The notes beneath the pieces are model-generated. The model worked only from the letters and a program-made list of their open reading frames with translations. It ran no database searches and was not told where the DNA came from. 11,011 nt of DNA from an uncultured Oribacterium sp. (GTDB lineage Bacteria; Bacillota; Clostridia; Lachnospirales; Lachnospiraceae), in contig CALAOB010000178.1 of assembly GCA_937927445.1 (NCBI GenBank), positions 1-11,011 of the forward strand. The letters run 5' to 3'. This document shows, in pieces, positions 6,916 to 11,011 of this stretch (within the stretch, counting starts at the first letter, position 1; every line of letters starts with the position of its first letter). The translations under genes and the position numbers were made by a program.

Positions 6916-6941
6916 GGCCGGGACAGATCACTGCTCCGGCC
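6916..6941 (+). other. Hairpin in the uxaB-uxaA spacer
   Basis: GGCCGG (6916-6921) pairs with CCGGCC (6936-6941), with an inner CAG/CTG pairing. It sits 9 bases before the uxaA ribosome binding site AGGAGG (6951-6956). Only a weak TTTT follows. The spacer is 189 bases long and contains no convincing gene or promoter. The hairpin may shield the 5' end of a processed uxaA message or attenuate read-through. Confidence 0.5.
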
Positions 6942-6962
6942 TGTGTTTTCAGGAGGAAAATT

Positions 6963-8453
6963 ATGGCAAGAGCAAAGGTAGTGCACATCAGCCCGGAGGA
7001 CAATGTCGTCGTGGCCATCGCTCCGATCGCGAAGGGTGACGAGATCAAGGTCGATGACATTGACCTCATCGCAGTGGAGGATATCCCACAGGGACACAAG
7101 GTGGCCGTCGCGCCGATCGCGGCAGAGGGCCAGGTCATCAAGTACGGTGTTTCGATCGGTCACACCACGGAGGATGTGAAGCCGGGTCAGTGGGTGCATA
7201 CCCACGATATGAAGACGAATCTGTCCGGTGAGGTGGAGTATACCTACGAGCCGGCCGTGCCGGAGAAGAAGACCATGCCGGTCGAGACCTTCGAGGGCTT
7301 CGTGCGTCCGGATGGCAAGGTCGGCACGCGAAATGAGATCTGGATCATCCCAACCGTCGGCTGTGTCAATGATGTGGCGAAGCATCTCGTGGAGATGAAT
7401 CAGGACATCGTGCAGGGCAGCATCGAGGGTCTCTATACCTATACGCATCCGTTTGGCTGCTCCCAGACCGGTCATGATCATGCGACCACACGTAAGCTGC
7501 TTGCAGATCTCGTACGTCATCCGAATGCAGGCGCCGTGCTGGTGCTTTCCCTCGGTTGCGAGAATCTGACCCACGAGCAGTTCCTCGAGGAGCTCGGCGA
7601 GTACGATCCGAATCGTGTGAAGTTCCTGACCTGCCAGGATGTCGAGGATGAGTTTGAGACGGGCAGTCAGCTACTCCATGAGCTCGCAGCCTATGCCAGC
7701 CAGTTTAAGCGTGAGACCGTCGGCCTCGATAAGCTGGTGCTCGGTATGAAGTGCGGCGGCTCGGATGGTCTGTCCGGCATCACAGCGAACCCGACCGTCG
7801 GCCGCGTATCCGATATGATCGTGGCACAGGGCGGTACCTCCATCCTCACCGAGGTTCCGGAGATGTTCGGTGCCGAGAGCATGCTGATGGGCCGGTGCGT
7901 AAATCAGGAAATCTTTGACAAGGCAGCGCACATGCTGAACGGCTTCAAGGACTACTTCATCAGCCACAACGAGGTGGTTTATGATAACCCGTCCCCTGGA
8001 AACAAGCAGGGCGGTATCACGACCCTCGAGGACAAGTCCTGCGGCTGCGTACAGAAGGGCGGCAAGGCGGCGATTTCCGACGTCCTCGCCTATGCAGAGC
8101 CGGTACACACGAAGGGTCTGAACCTCCTCTATGGACCAGGAAACGACCTCGTATCCAGCACGAACCTGACCGCTGCCGGCTGCACGGTGATTCTCTTCAC
8201 CACCGGTCGTGGCACACCGTTCGGCGCACCGGCACCGGTTGCGAAGATCGCGACCAACGACCGTCTCGCAGAGCGCAAGGCAAACTGGATCGACTTCAAC
8301 GCCGGCCCGGTCGCTTCCCAGGGTGAGTCTGTTGACGACGCCGGCCGTCGCCTCCTCGACCTCGTGAAGGAAATCGCCTCCGGTAAGAAGACGAAGGCAG
8401 AGCAGAACGGCTTCCGTGAGATCTCCATCTTCAAGGATGGCGTCGTACTGTAA
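6963..8453 (+). CDS. uxaA: Altronate dehydratase UxaA
   Basis: UxaA dehydrates D-altronate to 2-keto-3-deoxy-D-gluconate, the step after UxaB, and is a metal-dependent (Fe2+ or Mn2+) enzyme of the UxaA/GarD family. Its 496 residues are normal for the fused form. An N-terminal SAF domain spans about residues 1-90 (with GHTTEDVKPGQWVHTHD). The large catalytic domain has the segments FGCSQTGHDHATT (164-176), LSLGCENL (195-202), KCGGSDGLSGITANP (263-277), TEVPE (296-300) and KSCGCVQKGG (358-367), whose conserved Cys, Asp and Glu residues are those of the family. AGGAGG lies 6 bases before the ATG. It shares the transcription unit with uxaB and ends before a strong terminator. Galactarate dehydratase is a relative, but the uxaB neighbour favours altronate. 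Confidence 0.95.
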   Translation: MARAKVVHISPEDNVVVAIAPIAKGDEIKVDDIDLIAVEDIPQGHKVAVAPIAAEGQVIKYGVSIGHTTEDVKPGQWVHTHDMKTNLSGEVEYTYEPAVPEKKTMPVETFEGFVRPDGKVGTRNEIWIIPTVGCVNDVAKHLVEMNQDIVQGSIEGLYTYTHPFGCSQTGHDHATTRKLLADLVRHPNAGAVLVLSLGCENLTHEQFLEELGEYDPNRVKFLTCQDVEDEFETGSQLLHELAAYASQFKRETVGLDKLVLGMKCGGSDGLSGITANPTVGRVSDMIVAQGGTSILTEVPEMFGAESMLMGRCVNQEIFDKAAHMLNGFKDYFISHNEVVYDNPSPGNKQGGITTLEDKSCGCVQKGGKAAISDVLAYAEPVHTKGLNLLYGPGNDLVSSTNLTAAGCTVILFTTGRGTPFGAPAPVAKIATNDRLAERKANWIDFNAGPVASQGESVDDAGRRLLDLVKEIASGKKTKAEQNGFREISIFKDGVVL

Positions 8454-8528
8454 TATTCATGAGGATGCCAGTATCCGGATGGTCATCAGAAGCACTGCGC
8501 ATTCGGAAAATATGGAATCAGTGACATC

Positions 8529-8564
8529 AAAAAACGTCCCCGGAAATGATTCCGGGGACGTTTT
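8529..8564 (+). terminator. Bidirectional intrinsic terminator after uxaA
   Basis: A 15-bp perfect stem (left arm 8531-8545, right arm 8550-8564) with the loop ATGA carries six A's on its left edge (8529-8534) and four T's on its right. It can therefore stop both the plus-strand uxaBA transcript and the minus-strand gene that ends at 8625. The core is ACGTCCCCGGAA paired with its complement. Confidence 0.93.
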
Positions 8565-8587
8565 GTATAAGTTCATATATGGAACAG

Positions 8588-8620
8588 GCGCGGACAGAGA
8601 CAGAAGTCGTCCGCGCTATT
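8588..8620 (+). terminator. Second hairpin between the convergent genes
   Basis: GCGCGGAC (8588-8595) pairs perfectly with GTCCGCGC (8609-8616) around a 13-base loop, followed on the plus strand by TATT. It begins 9 bases past the stop codon of the minus-strand gene. The T-tail is weak, so it is probably a back-up terminator or a stabiliser of the 3' end. Confidence 0.55.
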
Positions 8621-8624
8621 TTAT

Positions 8625-9221
8625 TCAGAGGATGCCGCGCTTGCGCGTGTGCTGGAGGATCTCCTCGATCTCATCTGCGACCGCCTCGTCATAGCCCTCG
8701 AAGCCGCGGTATCTGGCGACTGCGGTGAGTGCCTGCTGCTTCACCTGCGGATGCAGTCCACCGCCTCTGAGGGCCTTTACAGCGTCCAGAAGGTCCTGCA
8801 TCTGTGCGGTCGTCGGCTGGATCGCCGCCACCTGCGCAAAGGCACGTACCATGCCATCCGGACGCAGCGCCGACATACCAGTCATCATGAACAGTGCACC
8901 ACCAAGCATTACCACCGCCGCCAGAATCATCAGCGGATTATTCTGCTGCTGCAGTATGAGAAGCGTGGCGAGACCGAGCACACAGCCGGCGGCACCGAGC
9001 AGCGCAAACTTCCGCGCATTCTTCCGGTACGTTCCCAGTGCGGACTCCCCCGCCTGCACCGGCGGCTTCGGTGCCGGCGCGTTCGCCGCCTCCGCTTCCG
9101 TCACCACAGCGCCATCCGCAGTTTCTTCCGTCGTTTCACTCGAGACAGCTTCGCCGGTTTCCTCCACCTGATTCCGAGCTACAAGATTATTTAACTCCTC
9201 TAATTTATTCTGATCCATCAT
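8625..9221 (-). CDS. Uncharacterised two-helix membrane protein
   Basis: This 198-residue protein is not recognised. It has three parts. Residues 1-60 are acidic, Thr/Glu/Ala-rich and then Pro-rich, and probably disordered. A basic YRKNARKF stretch leads into two hydrophobic segments at about 72-90 and 96-116, joined by a short QQQNNP turn, so it should be a hairpin in the membrane with both ends in the cytoplasm by the positive-inside rule. Residues 117-198 are a soluble helical tail (for example QDLLDAVKALRGGG and DEAVADEIEEILQHTRKRG). No catalytic motif is seen. Two adjacent ATGs exist; the first (9221) is favoured because AAAGGA lies 7 bases upstream. It is convergent with uxaA, so it belongs to a separate unit. 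Confidence 0.82.
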   Translation of the reverse strand: MMDQNKLEELNNLVARNQVEETGEAVSSETTEETADGAVVTEAEAANAPAPKPPVQAGESALGTYRKNARKFALLGAAGCVLGLATLLILQQQNNPLMILAAVVMLGGALFMMTGMSALRPDGMVRAFAQVAAIQPTTAQMQDLLDAVKALRGGGLHPQVKQQALTAVARYRGFEGYDEAVADEIEEILQHTRKRGIL

Positions 9222-9281
9222 ATGTAAATCCTTTCCTGATCTCTGAATATAGGATACATAAATCCACGTATACAGCTAAAG

Positions 9282-9310
9282 ATTTTACCTGTTCTTTTTA
9301 CAATTCTCAA
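9282..9310 (-). promoter_or_regulatory. Probable promoter of the minus-strand membrane-protein gene
   Basis: On the minus strand, TTGAGA (9310-9305) is followed by a 17-base spacer and TAAAAT (9287-9282). Each hexamer is one mismatch from consensus. Transcription would begin near 9275, about 55 bases before the start codon at 9221. Confidence 0.6.
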
Positions 9311-9341
9311 GTGCGTCGGTACTCAATTACACATTGTATCT

Positions 9342-9387
9342 ACAGTTCAGGCAGGGGAGCCCTCCGGGCTCCCCTTAGCGGAACTGT
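9342..9387. repeat. Two-tier palindromic hairpin A
   Basis: The outer stem is ACAGTTC (9342-9348) with GAACTGT (9381-9387). The inner stem is GGGGAGCCC (9354-9362) with GGGCTCCCC (9366-9374), loop TCC. A 5/6-base internal loop separates the stems. There is no T-run on either side, and it sits upstream of both flanking genes, so it is not a terminator for any annotated gene. It shares GTTCAGGC, GAGCC and TCCGGGCTC, and the same two-tier layout, with the hairpin at 10588-10629. Confidence 0.75.
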
Positions 9388-9434
9388 TACAAACGGAGCA
9401 AAAGTAAAATTGCACTATAAATCGTGGCTGAACA

Positions 9435-9468
9435 CTGTAAAAACAGCCTGCATCGGATTTTTACAGGC
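9435..9468. repeat. Two overlapping inverted repeats (alternative hairpins)
   Basis: CTGTAAAAA (9435-9443) pairs with TTTTTACAG (9458-9466). Alternatively GCCTG (9446-9450) pairs with CAGGC (9464-9468). The two share bases 9464-9466 and cannot form together. Read on the minus strand, the second hairpin is followed by TGTTTTT, which resembles a weak intrinsic terminator for an unannotated minus-strand transcript. Confidence 0.5.
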
Positions 9469-9490
9469 AGGAAATCAGACTTCTCAAGGC

Positions 9491-9506
9491 AACTGATATA
9501 TCAGTT
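9491..9506. promoter_or_regulatory. 16-bp perfect palindrome, possible operator
   Basis: AACTGATATATCAGTT is perfectly self-complementary and stands alone in AT-rich intergenic DNA about 250 bases before the HPr-like gene. Its size and symmetry suit a dimeric repressor such as a MarR or TetR family member. The protein that would bind is not known. Confidence 0.4.
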
Positions 9507-9657
9507 CTTTGCTAAAAAAGTGACGGAATTCCGCCATTTCAGCGTAATTACCGAGAAAATTTACAGATATTTTATATAGTGACAAAACTGTAATATTCTT
9601 TCGTCATTTTGCCAAAGTAAGCCTCGCGTCACTGCGAAATTTTAGCCTTTTTCGTCG

Positions 9658-9696
9658 ATGACAAGAAGGCTTTTCCGATGGTATCATCCCGGAAAA
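9658..9696 (+). promoter_or_regulatory. Possible extended -10 promoter inside a hairpin, upstream of the HPr-like gene
   Basis: ATGACA (9658-9663) and TATCAT (9682-9687) are 18 bases apart, each one mismatch from consensus. TG one base before the -10 makes an extended element. The same stretch forms a hairpin: TTTTCCG (9671-9677) with CGGAAAA (9690-9696), continued by ATG/CAT with a 2-base bulge. If the promoter is real, transcription starts near 9694 with a leader of about 60 bases. Confidence 0.4.
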
Positions 9697-9715
9697 CAGA
9701 GATGTATTCCGAGAG

Positions 9716-9733
9716 GTTTTTACTGTTTTTACT
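9716..9733 (+). repeat. Tandem 9-bp repeat in the HPr-like gene leader
   Basis: GTTTTTACT occurs twice back to back (9716-9724, 9725-9733), bracketed by GAGAG and CTCTC. The repeat lies 13 bases before the strong ribosome binding site AGGAGG (9746-9751). Confidence 0.6.
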
Positions 9734-9756
9734 CTCACTTATTGCAGGAGGAAATT

Positions 9757-9987
9757 ATGAGCACATTAAACATTATGTTACAGGATCGCGAAGCAGTTAG
9801 CGAATTTGTGGCTGCTACGACCAGCATGCCGTTTGATATGGATCTCGTACAGGGCTCTCGCGTAGTTGATGCAAAATCAATTCTTGGTATTTTATATATG
9901 GGTCTTGGCAAGGTTCTCAATCTGAAACTCGATACCGAGCATCTGCCGGCAGCGAAGCAGACCCTTCACAAGTTCATCGTTGAGTAA
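9757..9987 (+). CDS. HPr-like protein lacking the phosphorylatable histidine (Crh-like)
   Basis: This 76-residue protein has the HPr fold signature VVDAKSILGILYMGLGK, which matches the regulatory-serine region of HPr (KSIMGVMSLG in Bacillus); Ser41 corresponds to Ser46. Counting back the same 31 residues to the HPr active site places Asp10 where His15 should be (LQDREAV instead of a GLHARPA-type motif). It therefore cannot accept phosphate from PEP/Enzyme I in the usual way. HPr paralogues with Ser46 but no His15 are known in Bacillus as Crh, a CcpA co-repressor that also binds other proteins. The ATG at 9757 with AGGAGG 5 bases upstream is chosen over the upstream ATG at 9658, because only this start gives an HPr-length protein. 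It is slightly shorter than HPr (about 85-88). Regulatory function is inferred. Confidence 0.85.
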   Translation: MSTLNIMLQDREAVSEFVAATTSMPFDMDLVQGSRVVDAKSILGILYMGLGKVLNLKLDTEHLPAAKQTLHKFIVE

Positions 9988-9988
9988 G

Positions 9989-10576
9989 ATGTCACAGGAC
10001 AATGCAGTCGACCGGAACGATTCTGTTCGGATCGAGCGGAGTCGCCGCCGGTCGATTGTGCTGTCGGTGAACAGTAAGGCCGAGGTCATCCTCAAGGTGC
10101 CTTACCGGACGACGAATGCAGAAATCAAACGCATACTCTTCGAACGGCAGGACTGGATCCGTACCCACGTGGCACGGGTCCGGTCTGCGCGTGCATCTGC
10201 CGATACACTGGCTCCGCTGACGGACGAGGAGCTGCGGCAGCTCAGCCATCAGGCGGCGCAGTACATCCCGCTACGTGTAGCGATGTATGCGGAGCGCATC
10301 GGCGTCTCCTATGGACGCATCACGATCCGCCATCAGCGGACCCGCTGGGGAAGCTGCAGCACGAAGGGGAATCTCAATTTTAACTGTCTCCTCATGCTGA
10401 CGCCGCCGGAGGTTATCGATTATGTCATCGTACATGAGCTCTGTCACCGGAAAGAAATGAACCACTCCGCCCGTTTCTGGGCGCTGGTGGCGGCGGTTCT
10501 TCCGGATTATGCGCAGCAGAAGCGCTGGCTGCGGGAGCACGGCGGTGTTATCATCGGCCGGCTGGAAGCTGAATAG
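9989..10576 (+). CDS. YgjP-like M48-type zinc metallopeptidase (DUF45/SprT-like)
   Basis: This 195-residue soluble protein has a zinc metallopeptidase core. H149-E-L-C-H153 is the HExxH motif, and His159 in NHSARFW is the likely third ligand. Upstream are the family's WGSCSTKGNLNFN segment (120-132) and LTPPEVIDYVIVHELCH. This is the YgjP/DUF45 family, about 190-240 residues. Its physiological substrate is poorly defined; E. coli YgjP has been linked to UTP hydrolysis. The N-terminal half has the basic RIERSRRRSIVLSV strand typical of the family. The start at 9989 is one base after the stop of the HPr-like gene and has only a weak ribosome binding site, so translation is probably coupled. An in-frame TTG at 9980 would give a 4-base-overlap variant of the coupling. 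Confidence 0.9.
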   Translation: MSQDNAVDRNDSVRIERSRRRSIVLSVNSKAEVILKVPYRTTNAEIKRILFERQDWIRTHVARVRSARASADTLAPLTDEELRQLSHQAAQYIPLRVAMYAERIGVSYGRITIRHQRTRWGSCSTKGNLNFNCLLMLTPPEVIDYVIVHELCHRKEMNHSARFWALVAAVLPDYAQQKRWLREHGGVIIGRLEAE

Positions 10577-10587
10577 AATTGAATGGT

Positions 10588-10629
10588 AAGCGTTCAGGCT
10601 GAGCCTCCGGGCTCACGACCTGAACGCTT
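10588..10629. repeat. Two-tier palindromic hairpin B after the metallopeptidase gene
   Basis: The outer stem is AAGCGTTCAGG (10588-10598) with CCTGAACGCTT (10619-10629). The inner stem is TGAGCC (10600-10605) with GGCTCA (10610-10615), loop TCCG. It begins 11 bases past the stop codon. The following CGCTTATATC is not a T-run, so it is at most an incomplete terminator. It resembles hairpin A at 9342-9387 in layout and in several sequence blocks. Confidence 0.75.
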
Positions 10630-10643
10630 CGCTTATATCTGAT

Positions 10644-10717
10644 AAAAAAATAGGGCGGAATGCCAGGTGATGTTCGAGCTTCTCGACATCCTCTGAGGCA
10701 TCCCGCCCTGTTTTTTT
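10644..10717. terminator. Long bidirectional terminator between convergent genes
   Basis: Seven A's (10644-10650) and seven T's (10711-10717) flank an extended stem. AGGGCGG (10652-10658) pairs with CCGCCCT (10703-10709). ATGCC (10660-10664) pairs with GGCAT (10697-10701) after one A-C mismatch. An inner arm follows with GATGT/ACATC and CGAG/CTCG. The total is 74 nt. It can end the plus-strand HPr-like/metallopeptidase transcript and the minus-strand transcript from the right edge. Confidence 0.88.
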
Positions 10718-10757
10718 GCTTTGTATTCTGTGTCCGCAGGTGGGGCTTTTCTGCCTA

Positions 10758-10775
10758 CCGGGCATCAATGCCCGG
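10758..10775. other. Short hairpin after the right-edge gene
   Basis: CCGGGCAT (10758-10765) is the reverse complement of ATGCCCGG (10768-10775), giving a tight hairpin 37 bases past the stop of the minus-strand partial gene. No T-run follows on the minus strand. It could protect the 3' end of that message. Confidence 0.45.
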
Positions 10776-10811
10776 CGAGGCGTCGGACCGCTGTGACGGC
10801 CCGTTTTCAGC

Positions 10812-11011
10812 TTATTTCGGCCGTTTCCGGCGCCCGGTGCGACTGTTCAGCATCATATCGCGGCGGGCCTTCTGCTCCCGCGTAAGGTCCCTCGTATGCT
10901 TCAGCATACGCTTCCGGCGACGCGAGCGGAGGAACTCCTCCCGACGCTCCAGGAGATAGTAGATACCGAAAACGAGAGCGGCGGCGAGTGCGATGACCGC
11001 CAGGATAAGCA
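10812..11011 (-). CDS. C-terminal part of an unrecognised membrane protein
   Basis: A minus-strand frame enters from the right edge and runs to TAA at 10814-10812, giving the last 65 residues of a protein whose start is outside the window. It opens with one hydrophobic segment (LILAVIALAAALVFGIYYLL). A charged, strongly basic tail of about 45 residues follows, with ERREE, RSRRRKR and a final GRRKRPK. This suggests a membrane protein with its C-terminus in the cytoplasm. The composition of the tail is not diagnostic and I do not recognise the family. The convergent orientation and the 74-nt terminator downstream support it as a real gene. Confidence 0.65.
   Translation of the reverse strand, partial: LILAVIALAAALVFGIYYLLERREEFLRSRRRKRMLKHTRDLTREQKARRDMMLNSRTGRRKRPK

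Larger units (their letters stand above)
9222..9756. other. 535-base gene-free region between divergent genes
   Basis: This stretch separates the minus-strand membrane-protein gene from the HPr-like gene. It is more AT-rich than its surroundings and I see no convincing protein-coding frame. It holds a probable minus-strand promoter, a two-tier GC-rich hairpin, overlapping inverted repeats, a 16-bp palindrome, a possible plus-strand promoter within a hairpin, and a tandem 9-bp repeat, each listed separately. The 12-mer GAAAATTTACAG at 9555-9566 also occurs at 4384-4395. A small RNA gene is possible but not demonstrated. Confidence 0.6.

Noticed and set aside
6793..6981. Small plus-strand frame in the uxaB-uxaA spacer
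   Set aside because: It lacks a ribosome binding site, overlaps the uxaA start in another frame and shows no protein-like character.
9038..9496. 152-codon plus-strand frame running through the membrane-protein gene start and intergenic hairpins
   Set aside because: It is Pro/Ser/Arg-rich shadow translation with no ribosome binding site, crossing the promoter and hairpin A.
9658..9756. 33-residue N-terminal extension of the HPr-like protein
   Set aside because: The frame is open, but HPr proteins start at the ATG at 9757, which has an excellent AGGAGG; the extension covers a hairpin and promoter-like sequence.
10586..10599. GGTAAGCGTTCAGG as a second cre site
   Set aside because: It departs from the cre consensus in spacing and is fully explained as the left arm of hairpin B.
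10660..10959. 99-codon plus-strand frame at the right end
   Set aside because: It starts inside the terminator hairpin and is antisense to the better supported minus-strand partial gene.

Overview
The window looks like a moderately GC-rich Clostridia chromosome, most likely a Lachnospiraceae-type anaerobe. This is inferred from the FabK-type enoyl reductase, the compact type II fatty-acid cluster, the LacI/CcpA-type operator, the HPr-like protein, strong AGGAGG-type ribosome binding sites, and a coding style rich in CTC-GAG and CCG codons. No mobile element, CRISPR array, rRNA or tRNA was seen. The species cannot be named from the sequence alone.

Positions 1-4970 hold the downstream part of a fatty-acid synthesis (FASII) operon: fabK (5'-truncated by the window), fabD, fabG, fabF and fabZ, then a MarR-family regulator that has its own extended -10 promoter beneath a 16-bp dyad. 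Together these genes load malonate onto acyl carrier protein, condense, reduce, dehydrate and reduce again. No acetyl-CoA carboxylase genes sit around fabZ, although many clostridial clusters have them there. A possible 23-codon ORF and an intrinsic terminator (5062-5104) close this block.

Positions 5156-8564 are a hexuronate-catabolic unit: a near-consensus promoter, a perfect 22-bp palindromic operator just downstream of the -10 with a core matching the CcpA cre consensus, then uxaB (tagaturonate reductase) and uxaA (altronate dehydratase). They convert tagaturonate to altronate and then to 2-keto-3-deoxygluconate. A 15-bp-stem bidirectional terminator separates uxaA from a convergent minus-strand gene for an unrecognised two-helix membrane protein (8625-9221).

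Positions 9222-9756 are gene-free and rich in inverted repeats. They contain the probable promoter of the membrane-protein gene, a two-tier hairpin, a pair of overlapping inverted repeats, a 16-bp perfect palindrome, and a possible promoter for the next gene. After them comes a 76-residue HPr-like protein that keeps the regulatory-serine region but has Asp where the phosphorylated His should be, as in Crh-like proteins. One base later begins a YgjP-type zinc metallopeptidase gene. A two-tier hairpin resembling the one at 9342-9387 and a 74-nt bidirectional terminator follow. The window ends in the 3' part of a minus-strand gene whose product has one membrane helix and a very basic tail (10812-11011).

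I did not find an obviously new multi-gene system. The most interesting points are the Crh-like HPr paralogue near a cre-like operator, the two related two-tier hairpins, the dyad over the marR promoter, and the unusual gene order and insertions in the FASII genes.
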